A stretch of DNA of 64,000 nt. Origin: Massilia terrae. GTDB taxonomy: Bacteria; Pseudomonadota; Gammaproteobacteria; Burkholderiales; Burkholderiaceae_D. Positions 32,003-39,978 of the stretch are shown piece by piece. The stretch's first letter is position 1, and every line of letters begins with the position of its first letter. Where the stretch lies: assembly GCF_024753145.1 (NCBI RefSeq), contig NZ_JANUGU010000010.1, positions 62,001-126,000 of the forward strand. Reading direction: 5' to 3'. Both the position numbers and the translations under genes were made by a program. The notes under the pieces are model-generated. The model did no database searches. It saw nothing but the letters and a program-made list of their open reading frames with translations, and was not told the DNA's origin.

Positions 32003-32497
32003 ATGCGTCGCTTCACTTCCTTGCTCGCGGCAAGCCTTTTCGCCTGCGGCGCCCCGGCGCTCGCCGTGCAACCCGGCAGTGCGGCCCCGGCCGTCGTGCT
32101 GCCGGCCGACGGCGGCGAATTCCACCTCGATGCTTACCGCGGCAAGGTGGTCTATCTCGACTTCTGGGCTTCCTGGTGCGGCCCTTGCAAGCAATCCTTC
32201 CCGTGGATGAACACGATCCAGTCGAAGTACGCGGACAAGGGCCTGGCGATCGTCGCCATCAACGTCGACACCGCGCATGACGACGCGCTCCAGTTCCTCA
32301 AGCAGGTGCCGGCGCGCTTTCGCATCGCCTACGACCCGAAAGGCGAGGCGGCCAAGGAGTTTGCCATCAAGGGCATGCCGAGCAGCTTCCTGATTGGCCG
32401 CGACGGCAAGGTCATCTCGATGCACACGGGTTTCAACAACGGCTCGCGCGAGCAGCTTGAGCGCGCGGTCGAACAGGCGCTCGGAGGGCAGCAATGA
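32003..32497 (+). CDS. TlpA-like exported thioredoxin
   Basis: This is a 164-residue periplasmic thiol-disulfide protein with a signal peptide (about residues 1-21, cleavage after ALA), the active site W-C59-G-P-C62 and a typical thioredoxin fold including the cis-proline segment GMPSSFLI. It would reduce or isomerise disulfides outside the cytoplasm. It overlaps the DUF4266 gene by ATGA and leads a four-gene cluster with DUF4266, DUF3570 and ApbE, so the small lipoprotein with its CxC tail is a likely redox client. TTGAAC and TATTAA elements at 31895 and 31919 are a possible promoter. Confidence 0.88.
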   Translation: MRRFTSLLAASLFACGAPALAVQPGSAAPAVVLPADGGEFHLDAYRGKVVYLDFWASWCGPCKQSFPWMNTIQSKYADKGLAIVAINVDTAHDDALQFLKQVPARFRIAYDPKGEAAKEFAIKGMPSSFLIGRDGKVISMHTGFNNGSREQLERAVEQALGGQQ

Positions 32498-32709
32498 AGC
32501 GGGCCTTCAGTATCTTGCTGCTGGCAGCCATGGCCGGCTGCACCACGGTCGAACCGGTCCAGCCCTGGCAGAAGGGTGTGCTGGCCAAGCCCGAGATGAG
32601 CCTCGCGGGCGACCGCCTCGAACAGGCGTTCAACGAGCACGTGTACGTCAGCCGCGAAGGCGCGTCCGGCGGCAGCGGCGCCAATGGCGGCGGCTGCGGC
32701 TGCTACTGA
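32494..32709 (+). CDS. DUF4266 small lipoprotein with GGGCGCY tail
   Basis: The 71-residue precursor has a lipobox AMAGC with the lipidated cysteine at C16, leaving a mature chain of only 56 residues. The middle is the conserved DUF4266 segment (WQKGVLAKPEM, LEQAFNEHVYVSREG). The end is glycine-rich with C68-G-C70-Y. Residues 55-61, EGASGGS, resemble the acidic-G-A-[ST]-x-x-[ST] sequence to which ApbE transferases attach FMN. Function is unknown; it may carry a cofactor at the membrane. Overlap with the thioredoxin gene and the downstream DUF3570 and apbE genes make one transcriptional unit. Confidence 0.88.
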   Translation: MKRAFSILLLAAMAGCTTVEPVQPWQKGVLAKPEMSLAGDRLEQAFNEHVYVSREGASGGSGANGGGCGCY

Positions 32710-32723
32710 AAGGCGAAGCCCAC

Positions 32724-33827
32724 ATGACCTCTACCGCATCGCGCCTGCTGGGCGCCGCCCTGGCCCTGTCCGCCCCCGCCGCCGCGCTGGCCGAAGCCGC
32801 GCCGGACGCCGCCACCATCGCCTTCAAATACCTGGACTACCGGGACAGCCAGCCCGGCGCCGACCGCATCCGCGTGACCGCGCCCGCCATCGAGCTGGTG
32901 ACGCCGTTCGCCGGCAACTGGTCGTTCAACGCCTCGCACGTGATCGACACCATCTCGGGCGCCTCGCCGCGCTTCCATACCGAGGCGCTGGCCAAGCTGG
33001 AGGACAAGCGCCACGGCAGCGCGGCCGGACTCACGCACTATAGCGACAAGCTGACGCTCGACCTTGGCCTGACCTATTCGCAAGAACACGACTATGTGTC
33101 GCGCGGCGTGTCGGGCGGCGCGGCGCTCGAAAGCGAAGACAAGAACACCACCTGGAACGTTGGCGCCGACTTCATGAACGACACCATCGATCCGGTCAAC
33201 CACATCGTGCACGACGAACGCAAGCGCACCTGGGAATTGTCCGGCGGCGTGACCCGGATCCTGACCCAGCGCGACATCGTGCAGGCGATGCTGGGCTACT
33301 CGCACGGGCGCGGCTACTTCTCCGATCCCTACAAAGTATTCGATCGCCGCCCGCGCAAGCGCGACCACGAAACCCTGCTGCTGCGCTGGAATCACAATGT
33401 GGCGCGCACCGGCGGCACCAGCCGGCTGTCGTACCGCTTCTACCGCGACACCTTCGGCATCCGCGCGCACACCGCCGATGCCGAATACGTGCAGCCGCTC
33501 GGCGGCGGGTGGAAACTGACGCCGGCGGTCCGGCTGTACACCCAGACCGCGGCCGACTTCTACGTCGAGCACGACGCCACGCGCGATCCCTTTCCCACCA
33601 ATCCGCCGACGGGTGCGGCGTATTTCACCGAGGAGCAGCGCCTGTCCGCATACGGCGGCCGCACCTTGGGACTCAAGGTGGCCAAGCAGATCGGCCGCTG
33701 GACGGTCGACCTGAAGCTGGAGGATTACCGCCAGCGCGGCGCGTGGACCCTGTTCGGCAGCGGCAGCCGCAACCTCGCGCCGTTCAAGGCGCGGATGGTG
33801 CAGGCCGGCGCGGCCTTCCAGTTCTAG
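32724..33827 (+). CDS. DUF3570 outer-membrane beta-barrel protein
   Basis: This 367-residue protein has a signal peptide (about residues 1-23, cleavage after ALA), alternating beta-strand patterns throughout, many aromatic girdle residues, and a terminal phenylalanine in AAFQF. These features are typical of an outer-membrane barrel, and the sequence fits DUF3570 (KYLDYRDSQPGADRIRV near the start; Y-S-H-G-R-G-YFSDPYKVFDRRPR in the middle). DUF3570 proteins usually accompany DUF4266 and ApbE genes. It might display or receive the modified lipoprotein or a redox cofactor; no activity is established that I know of. Confidence 0.86.
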   Translation: MTSTASRLLGAALALSAPAAALAEAAPDAATIAFKYLDYRDSQPGADRIRVTAPAIELVTPFAGNWSFNASHVIDTISGASPRFHTEALAKLEDKRHGSAAGLTHYSDKLTLDLGLTYSQEHDYVSRGVSGGAALESEDKNTTWNVGADFMNDTIDPVNHIVHDERKRTWELSGGVTRILTQRDIVQAMLGYSHGRGYFSDPYKVFDRRPRKRDHETLLLRWNHNVARTGGTSRLSYRFYRDTFGIRAHTADAEYVQPLGGGWKLTPAVRLYTQTAADFYVEHDATRDPFPTNPPTGAAYFTEEQRLSAYGGRTLGLKVAKQIGRWTVDLKLEDYRQRGAWTLFGSGSRNLAPFKARMVQAGAAFQF

Positions 33828-33835
33828 GAGCCGCC

Positions 33836-34732
33836 ATGCCGATCTATCGCCTGCCGTTCCGCGCCATGGCCAGCCAGTGCGAAGTGGTGCTGGCCGCGGA
33901 CGATGTCGACGCCGCCAACCGCCTGGCCGGCGCCGCCATCGCCGAAGTGCTGCGCATCGAGGCCACGTATTCGCGCTACCGCAGCGACAGCATCGTCGGC
34001 CGCATCAACGCCGCAGCCGGGCAGGACTTCGTCGACTGCGACGAGGAGACGCAGCGCCTGCTCGACTTCGCCGACCAGCTGTACGAGGAGAGCGGCGGCC
34101 TGTTCGACATCACCTCCGGCGTGTTGCGCCGTGCCTGGGACTTCAAGGCCGCGCGCGTCCCTTCGGCGGACGAACTGGCCGCCTGCATCGCCTGCATCGG
34201 CTGGCGCCGCGTCGAACGCAAGGGTAGCGCGATCCGGCTGCCGCGCGCCGGCATGGAACTGGACTTCGGCGGCTTCGGCAAGGAATACGCGGCCGACCGC
34301 GCCGCCGAAGCGCTGCTGGCGCTGGGTGTCCGCCACGGCTACGTGAACCTGGCCGGCGACCTGCGCCTGTGCGGCCCGCGTCCCGATGGCGCGCCATGGA
34401 TGGTCGGGATCCAGCACCCGCGCGAGCCCGGCGCCGTCTTCGCCAGCATGGGGATGCGCAGCGGGGCGCTCGCCACCAGCGGCGACTACGAGCGCTTCTT
34501 CGACCACGACGGCCAGCGCTACTGCCACATCCTCGACCCGCGCAGCGGCCGCAGTGTGACGCACTGGCGCTCGGTCAGCGTGGTCGCGCCGCAGGCCATC
34601 GTCGCCGGCGCCGTGTCCACCATCGCCATGCTCAAGCAGGAAGCCGGACTGGCGTGGCTGCGCGCGAGCGGTTTTGATTTCCTTGCCATCGACCATACAG
34701 GGGCCGTGCACCGCGCCGGCGCCGCCGACTGA
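33836..34732 (+). CDS. ApbE-family FAD:protein FMN transferase
   Basis: ApbE enzymes split FAD and attach FMN through a phosphoester to a Thr or Ser of target proteins. The 298-residue protein has the N-terminal AMASQCEV strand (10-17), LDFGGFGKEYAADRA (142-156), GALATSGDYERFF (210-222) and the magnesium-binding HILDPRSG (231-238). Unlike most ApbE proteins it has no signal peptide or lipobox at the chosen start, and I found none upstream in frame without entering DUF3570. Either it works in the cytoplasm, before export of its client, or the export signal is unconventional. The likely client is the DUF4266 lipoprotein two genes upstream. Confidence 0.88.
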   Translation: MPIYRLPFRAMASQCEVVLAADDVDAANRLAGAAIAEVLRIEATYSRYRSDSIVGRINAAAGQDFVDCDEETQRLLDFADQLYEESGGLFDITSGVLRRAWDFKAARVPSADELAACIACIGWRRVERKGSAIRLPRAGMELDFGGFGKEYAADRAAEALLALGVRHGYVNLAGDLRLCGPRPDGAPWMVGIQHPREPGAVFASMGMRSGALATSGDYERFFDHDGQRYCHILDPRSGRSVTHWRSVSVVAPQAIVAGAVSTIAMLKQEAGLAWLRASGFDFLAIDHTGAVHRAGAAD

Positions 34733-34755
34733 CCTGAACCTGAAAGGAGCCCAAC

Positions 34756-36018
34756 ATGGCCACCTTCTTTGGAACACCCGGCGATGATTCGTGGACCATC
34801 ATCACCGGCGGCAACTACACCATCGATGGCGGCGCGGGCACCGACACCGTCGATTTCGGCATCGAACCGCGCAGCTACTTCACGCTCCACGCGAACACGG
34901 ACGGCAGCATCGGCGTGGATACCATCTCCGGCGCCAGCGCTCCGATGCACGCCACCCTGATCAACATCGAGCGGCTGGTGTTCGACAGCGGCAGCGACAT
35001 CCTCAACGTGAACAGCTTCTTCGACACCACGCCGCCGGCGCTGGCAAGCAGCAGCCCGGCGGCCGGCGCGACCGGCGTGGCGGTCGGCGCCAACATCGTG
35101 CTCACCTTCAGCGAAGCGATCCAGCCGGGCAGCGGCTTCGTGACGCTGCTGAATGCGGCGGGGCAGGTGGTGGAGAGCTACATGATCGGCTCCAGCTCCA
35201 ACCTCACCATCGGCGGGAACACCCTGACCGTCAACCCGACCGCGGACCTGGCGGCCGGCGCCGGCTACACGCTGTCGATATCGAGCGGCGCGGTGAAGGA
35301 CCTGGCCGGCAATGCGCTGGCGGCGCCGGCCAGCGTCAGCTTCACCACCGATCCGACCCTGCACGTCGGCCCGGACAACGCCCCGCTGGCGGGCACGCCG
35401 GGCAATGACGTGATGGTGGGTGATGATCGCTTCAATGTCTTCATCGGCTCGGCCGGCGCCGACAGCATCGACGGCGGCGCCGGCATCGACAAGCTGCAAA
35501 TGCCGGGTGCGCGGGCCAGCTACACGGTGACGGTGAACGGCACCAACGCGACGGTCAGCGACGGCGTGGGGGATGTGACCAACCTGGCCAACGTGGAGCG
35601 GATCCAGTTCGCGGATGCGACGATCGCGCTCGACATTGCCGGCAACGGCGGGCAGGTGTATCGCCTCTACCAGGCCGCTTTCAACCGGGTGCCGGACCTG
35701 GGCGGGCTGGGATTCTGGATCAACGCGATGGACCGCGGGACGGCCCTGGTCGACATCTCGCAGGGTTTCGTGAATTCGGCCGAGTTCACGGCGCTGTACG
35801 GCGTCAACCCGACCAATACCAGCATGGTGACCACGATGTACAGCAACGTGCTGCACCGGGCACCGGACCCCGCCGGCATCGCGTACTGGGTCAACGTGCT
35901 GGACCAGCACCTGACCACGCCGGCCGGGGTGCTGGCCGGCTTTTCGGAGAGCGCGGAGAACCAGGCCAACGTCATCGGCGTAATCGGCAACGGCTTTCCG
36001 TTCACACCGTATGGGTGA
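34756..36018 (+). CDS. DUF4214/Ig-like secreted-type protein
   Basis: This 420-residue protein has three parts. An N-terminal calcium-binding-like segment (about residues 1-90) includes GTPGDDSW and GGAGTDTVDFG. An SbsA-type Ig domain (about 92-205) contains PPALASSSPAAGATGVAVGANIVLTFSEAIQPGSG. A second RTX-like segment (GTPGNDVMVGDD, DSIDGGAGIDKLQ) leads to DUF4214 (about 295-415; YRLYQAAFNRVPDLGGLGFW and its repeat VLHRAPDPAGIAYWV). It has no signal peptide, as expected for a type I secretion substrate, but no exporter is encoded nearby. It begins 23 bp after apbE with AAAGGAG, so it may share that transcript, though the function seems unrelated. Confidence 0.85.
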   Translation: MATFFGTPGDDSWTIITGGNYTIDGGAGTDTVDFGIEPRSYFTLHANTDGSIGVDTISGASAPMHATLINIERLVFDSGSDILNVNSFFDTTPPALASSSPAAGATGVAVGANIVLTFSEAIQPGSGFVTLLNAAGQVVESYMIGSSSNLTIGGNTLTVNPTADLAAGAGYTLSISSGAVKDLAGNALAAPASVSFTTDPTLHVGPDNAPLAGTPGNDVMVGDDRFNVFIGSAGADSIDGGAGIDKLQMPGARASYTVTVNGTNATVSDGVGDVTNLANVERIQFADATIALDIAGNGGQVYRLYQAAFNRVPDLGGLGFWINAMDRGTALVDISQGFVNSAEFTALYGVNPTNTSMVTTMYSNVLHRAPDPAGIAYWVNVLDQHLTTPAGVLAGFSESAENQANVIGVIGNGFPFTPYG

Positions 36019-36030
36019 CGGTGCAAAAGA

Positions 36031-36133
36031 ATGGGGTCAGGTCGTCCAAAGAACCAAGATTGCGGACCAGAAGTTGGCGGACGGGAATTTTGATTCATTG
36101 GACGACCTGCCCCCCCCGTTGTGAGAGGTGTTC
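36031..36133. repeat. Hairpin repeat, left copy (flanks toxin-antitoxin pair)
   Basis: About 103 bp beginning ATGGGGTCAGGTCGTCC. Its left arm (36033-36049) pairs with TTGGACGACCTG at 36098-36109, and the copy ends with GAGAGGTGTTC. The copy at 36784-36882 is in direct orientation and shares both ends plus the block GGGAATTTTGATTCATTGG. It resembles REP-type elements mobilised by RAYT transposases, but no transposase is present here. Confidence 0.82.
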
Positions 36134-36243
36134 GCAGACGCCGCGCCCGTGGGTCGAGACGATTCGCAATTTGAGTCCGCTCACATTTGCGGTAGCCTAG
36201 ACAAGGTATCAACGAGAGTAGTATTGATCCTTGGAGGCGCACG

Positions 36244-36459
36244 ATGAGCAGTTATATCAGCCGCAATCCCGACATCCTTGGAGGGACAGCTTGCTTTGTC
36301 GGCACACGTGTCCCAATCAAGACACTATTCGATTATCTCGAGTCTGTTTCTTCCCTGGACGAGTTCCTGGAGGATTTCCCGACCGTCACTTCCGACGCCG
36401 CGGTGGGTGTAATTATTGAGGCGCGGGACAGCTTGTTGAAGGATGAGACTGCTCCTTGA
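36244..36459 (+). CDS. DUF433 antitoxin-like protein
   Basis: This 71-residue DUF433 protein opens SYISRNPDILGGTACFVGTRVPIKTLFDYLE, close to the family consensus, which adopts a helix-turn-helix fold. DUF433 proteins are frequently the upstream partner of PIN-like DUF5615 toxins and presumably repress the pair and neutralise the toxin. It overlaps the DUF5615 gene by 17 bp. The DNA here is visibly richer in A and T than the neighbouring core genes, which together with the flanking repeats suggests horizontal acquisition. Confidence 0.9.
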   Translation: MSSYISRNPDILGGTACFVGTRVPIKTLFDYLESVSSLDEFLEDFPTVTSDAAVGVIIEARDSLLKDETAP

Positions 36460-36760
36460 CGAATCGATACCGGCCCGCCTTCGCAAGCACCTCGCCGCGC
36501 GCCAAGTTTCAACGGTCCGGGAAATGGGGTGGGCTGGTACGGTGAATGGATTGTTATTGGTGCGGGCCGCTCAACTATTCGATGTACTGGTGACCGCCGA
36601 TAAAAACATCCAGTATCAGCAAAATCTGTCGAACTTACCCATCTCTGTTGTGATTCTGTCGTCTCACTCGAACAATTTGGCCTCTCTAGTTCCTTTGTTG
36701 GGACGGATGGAGGCCGCATTGCAGACCATGGCGCCGCGCTCTCTCGTTGTGATCTCCTGA
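36443..36760 (+). CDS. DUF5615 PIN-like putative toxin
   Basis: The 105-residue protein belongs to the DUF5615 PIN-like group: MRLLLDESIPARLRKHL at the start, then GWAGTVNGLLLVRAA and VLVTADKNIQ. D6, E7 and D53 are candidate metal-binding acidic residues of a ribonuclease-type site. The acidic residue sometimes seen in the NGELL segment is L here, so catalytic competence is uncertain. The start overlaps the DUF433 gene, the usual order of this type II pair. The intact frame suggests it is maintained. Confidence 0.88.
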   Translation: MRLLLDESIPARLRKHLAARQVSTVREMGWAGTVNGLLLVRAAQLFDVLVTADKNIQYQQNLSNLPISVVILSSHSNNLASLVPLLGRMEAALQTMAPRSLVVIS

Positions 36761-36783
36761 GTGGATGCACATCCTTAGAAAAA

Positions 36784-36882
36784 ATGGGGTCAGGTCGTCC
36801 AAAATCAAAATTGCGAAACAAAACTTAGTGGGCGGGAATTTTGATTCATTGGACGACCTGACCCCCGTGGGGAGAGGTGTTC
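36784..36882. repeat. Hairpin repeat, right copy (flanks toxin-antitoxin pair)
   Basis: About 99 bp in the same orientation as the left copy. The arms GGGGTCAGGTCGTCCAA (36786-36802) and TTGGACGACCTGACCCC (36849-36865) are perfect 17-bp complements around a 46-base loop. The copy ends GAGAGGTGTTC. The centre differs from the left copy more than the ends do. Confidence 0.85.
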
Positions 36883-36910
36883 AGGCGCAACAGGTGCTTA
36901 TGCGAGCAAT

Positions 36911-36935
36911 AAAAAACCGGGGACGTGCCCCGGTT
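36911..36935 (-). terminator. Rho-independent terminator of gatCAB
   Basis: Read on the minus strand, AACCGGGG-CACGT-CCCCGGTT is followed by a run of T. It lies 20 bp after the gatB stop codon. Confidence 0.9.
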
Positions 36936-36954
36936 CTCGTTGAGTCCAGCCAGC

Positions 36955-38415
36955 TCAGCCAGCCAGTTTCTTCTTGAGCAGCTCCGTCACCTGCGCCGGG
37001 TTGGCCTTGCCCTTGGACGCCTTCATGGTCTGGCCGATCAGGGCGTTGATCGCGGCTTCCTTGCCGGCGCGGTACTGCTCGACCGACTTGGCATTCGCGG
37101 CCAGCACCTCGTCGACGATCGCTTCCAGCGCGCCGGTGTCCGAGATCTGTTTCAGGCCCTTCTGCTCGATCACGATGTCGGCCAGGTTCTCGTCCGTCGA
37201 CCTGGCTTCCCACATCGCCGCGAACACTTCCTTGCCGGCCTTGTTCGAGATGGTGCCGTCGGCGATCCGCTTCAGCAGCAGCGCCAGCTGCGACGCCTCC
37301 ACCGGCGACTCGTTGATCGACACGCCTTCGCGGTTCAGGGTCGAGGACACGTCGCCCATCATCCAGTTGGCCGCGGCCTTGGCGTTTTCCTTGCCGGCCT
37401 TCGACACCACGGCTTCGTAATAGGTCGCCATTTCCTGCGACGAGGTCAGCACGTTGCTGTCGTATTCCGGCAGGCCGTAGTCGTCGACGAAGCGCTTGCG
37501 CATCGCCTGCGGCAGTTCCGGCATGTCGCCCTTGACCTTCTCGATCCACTCCGGCGAGATCACCAGCGGCGGCAGGTCCGGGTCCGGGAAGTAGCGGTAG
37601 TCCTGCGCGTCTTCCTTGGTGCGCATCTCGCGCGTTTCCTTGCGGTCCGGATCCCACAGGCGGGTCGCCTGCACCACCTTGCCGCCGTCTTCGATCAGCT
37701 CGATCTGGCGCCGCACTTCGTAGTGGATCGCCTCTTCCATGAAGCGGAAGGAGTTCAGGTTCTTGATCTCGCAACGGGTGCCGAATTCCTTCTGGCCGAC
37801 CGGACGCACCGAGACGTTGACGTCGCAGCGGAACGAGCCTTCCTGCATATTGCCGTCGCAGACGCCGAGCCACATCACCAGCGAGTGCAGCTGCTTGGCG
37901 TAGGCCACCGCCTCGGCGGCGCTGCGCATCTCCGGCTCGGATACGATCTCGAGCAGCGGCGTGCCGGCGCGATTGAGGTCGATGCCGCTCATGCCGGCGT
38001 AGTCCTCGTGCAGCGACTTGCCGGCGTCTTCCTCGAGGTGGGCGCGGGTCAGGTTGACGGTCTTGAATTCCTGCTTGCCGTCCTTCTCGTACCAGAAGCT
38101 GAGCGTGCCGCCCTGGACCACCGGGTCCTCGAACTGGCTGATCTGGTAGCCCTTCGGCAGGTCGGGGTAGAAGTAGTTCTTGCGGGCGAATACCGAGACC
38201 GGCGCGATCCTGGCGCCGACCGCGAGGCCAAAGCGGATCGCGCGCTCGACCGCGCCGCGGTTCAGTACCGGCAGCACGCCCGGCAGCGCCAGGTCCACGG
38301 GGCTGGCCTGGGTGTTGGGTTCGGCGCCGAACTTGATCGAGCTGCCGCTGAAGATTTTGGAGTTGGTCGTGAGCTGCACGTGGTTCTCAAGACCGATGAC
38401 GACTTCCCATTGCAT
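36955..38415 (-). CDS. gatB: Asp-tRNA(Asn)/Glu-tRNA(Gln) amidotransferase subunit B
   Basis: GatB binds the mischarged tRNA and phosphorylates its acyl group in the GatCAB complex. The 486-residue protein starts MQWEVVIGLENHVQLTTNSKIF, has DLALPGVLPVLN, NRAGTPLLEIVSEPEMRS (about residues 165-182) and ends with the helical YqeY-like tail SKGKANPAQVTELLKKKLAG. The ATG at 38415 matches family starts; the frame extending to 39549 is shifted gatA. Last gene of gatC-gatA-gatB, 74 bp after gatA. Presence of GatCAB suggests that at least one of AsnRS or GlnRS routes is indirect. Confidence 0.96.
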   Translation of the reverse strand: MQWEVVIGLENHVQLTTNSKIFSGSSIKFGAEPNTQASPVDLALPGVLPVLNRGAVERAIRFGLAVGARIAPVSVFARKNYFYPDLPKGYQISQFEDPVVQGGTLSFWYEKDGKQEFKTVNLTRAHLEEDAGKSLHEDYAGMSGIDLNRAGTPLLEIVSEPEMRSAAEAVAYAKQLHSLVMWLGVCDGNMQEGSFRCDVNVSVRPVGQKEFGTRCEIKNLNSFRFMEEAIHYEVRRQIELIEDGGKVVQATRLWDPDRKETREMRTKEDAQDYRYFPDPDLPPLVISPEWIEKVKGDMPELPQAMRKRFVDDYGLPEYDSNVLTSSQEMATYYEAVVSKAGKENAKAAANWMMGDVSSTLNREGVSINESPVEASQLALLLKRIADGTISNKAGKEVFAAMWEARSTDENLADIVIEQKGLKQISDTGALEAIVDEVLAANAKSVEQYRAGKEAAINALIGQTMKASKGKANPAQVTELLKKKLAG

Positions 38416-38489
38416 GATTTTTTCTCTCTTCCGATTGTTCGGGCGCTGCCTGGACGCGTGGGCAGGAACACCTGCCCACCCTACGTCGT

Positions 38490-39965
38490 TCAGACGCCTT
38501 CGGGCGCGCGGGTGTGCCAGTCGGTCACCTGCTGGAACTGGTGCGCGATGTTCAGCAGCTTCGCTTCGCCGAAGTAGTTGCCGATGATTTGCAGGCCGAC
38601 CGGGCGGCGGCCGTTCTTCGCGCCCTGGCCGAAACCGACCGGGATCGACATGCCGGGCAGGCCCGCCAGGCTGGTCGAGAGCGTGAAGATGTCGGCCAGG
38701 TAGTTGGCGACCGGGTCGTTGGCCTTGGAGCCGAGGTCCCAGGCCACGGTCGGGGCCACCGGGCCCATGATCACGTCGCACTGGTCGCGGAAGGCGGCCT
38801 GGAAGTCGTCCGCGATCAGGCGGCGGATCTTCTGGGCCTGCACGTAGTAGGCGTCGTAGTAGCCGTGGCACAGCACGTAGGTGCCGACCATGATGCGGCG
38901 CTGGACCTCGGGACCGAAGCCTGCGGCGCGGGTCTTCTGGTACATGTCGGCCAGGTCCTTGTAGCCGTCGGCGCGGAAGCCGTAGCGCACGCCGTCGAAG
39001 CGCGACAGGTTGGACGAGGCCTCGGCCGGCGCGATGATGTAGTAGGTCGGGATCGACAGGCTGGTGCGCGGCAGCGAGATGTCCACCAGCGTGGCGCCGA
39101 GCTTGACGAACTGCTCCAGCGCGGCGCGCACCGCGGCTTCGACGTCGGTTGCCAGGCCTTCGCCGAAATACTCCTTCGGCACGCCGATGCGCAGGCCGGC
39201 CAGCGGCTTGTTCAGGTCGCGCGCGAAGTCTTCGTCCAGGTTGCCCTGCTCGGGCGTGAGGCTGGTCGCGTCGCGCTGGTCGAAGCCGGCCATCTCGTTC
39301 AGCAGCAGCGCGCAGTCCTCGGCGGTCTGCGCCATCGGGCCGCCCTGGTCGAGCGAGGAGGCGAACGCGATCATGCCGAAGCGCGACACGCGGCCATAGG
39401 TGGGCTTGATGCCGGTGATGCCGCAGAACGCGGCCGGCTGGCGGATCGAGCCGCCGGTGTCGGTGCCGGTGGCGCCCGGCGCCAGGCGCGCAGCCACGGC
39501 GGCGGCCGAGCCGCCCGAGGAGCCGCCCGGCACGGCGCCAGTGTCCCACGGGTTGGTGACGGCGCCGAACGCGGAGTTCTCGTTGGCGCCGCCCATCGCG
39601 AATTCGTCGCAGTTCAGTTTGCCGAGGGTGACCATGCCGGCCGTACCAAGCTTGTCGACCACCGTGGCGTCGAAGGGGCTGACGTAGTTGCCCAGCATTC
39701 TGGACGCAGCGGTGGAGCGCCAGCCCTTGGTGACGAAGATGTCCTTGTGCGCGACCGGCACGCCGGTCAGCACGCCGCCGGCGCCGGCCGCGATGCGCTC
39801 GTCGGCGGCCCTGGCCTGCGCCAGCGACAGCTCGGCGTCCACGTGCAGGAAGGCGTTGTGCTTGCTGGCCGCGATGCGGTCGAGGTAGTGGCGGGTCAGT
39901 TCGACCGACGACACCTGCTTCGACTGCAGCAGGACGGACAGTTCCTTGATGGTTTTGTTATGCAT
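38490..39965 (-). CDS. gatA: Asp-tRNA(Asn)/Glu-tRNA(Gln) amidotransferase subunit A
   Basis: GatA is the amidase that releases ammonia from glutamine for GatB. The 491-residue protein contains the amidase signature GGSSGGSAAAVAARLAPGATGTDTGGSIR, providing the Ser-cisSer-Lys triad (the lysine is in VAHKDIF, about residue 75). I chose the ATG at 39965 (MHNKTIKELSVLL) rather than the GTG three codons earlier. AAGGTG upstream acts as ribosome site. The gap to gatC is 13 bp. Confidence 0.96.
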   Translation of the reverse strand: MHNKTIKELSVLLQSKQVSSVELTRHYLDRIAASKHNAFLHVDAELSLAQARAADERIAAGAGGVLTGVPVAHKDIFVTKGWRSTAASRMLGNYVSPFDATVVDKLGTAGMVTLGKLNCDEFAMGGANENSAFGAVTNPWDTGAVPGGSSGGSAAAVAARLAPGATGTDTGGSIRQPAAFCGITGIKPTYGRVSRFGMIAFASSLDQGGPMAQTAEDCALLLNEMAGFDQRDATSLTPEQGNLDEDFARDLNKPLAGLRIGVPKEYFGEGLATDVEAAVRAALEQFVKLGATLVDISLPRTSLSIPTYYIIAPAEASSNLSRFDGVRYGFRADGYKDLADMYQKTRAAGFGPEVQRRIMVGTYVLCHGYYDAYYVQAQKIRRLIADDFQAAFRDQCDVIMGPVAPTVAWDLGSKANDPVANYLADIFTLSTSLAGLPGMSIPVGFGQGAKNGRRPVGLQIIGNYFGEAKLLNIAHQFQQVTDWHTRAPEGV

Positions 39966-39978
39966 GCTGCACACCTTC

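Noticed and set aside
32494..32709. DUF4266 as a ribosomal peptide natural-product precursor
   Set aside because: The Gly-rich CGCY tail is suggestive, but there is no modifying enzyme of a known class other than ApbE, and the lipobox indicates a lipoprotein.
34756..36018. Full RTX toxin
   Set aside because: Only isolated GGAG-D-like half repeats occur; there is no nonapeptide array, so it is called a DUF4214/Ig-like protein.
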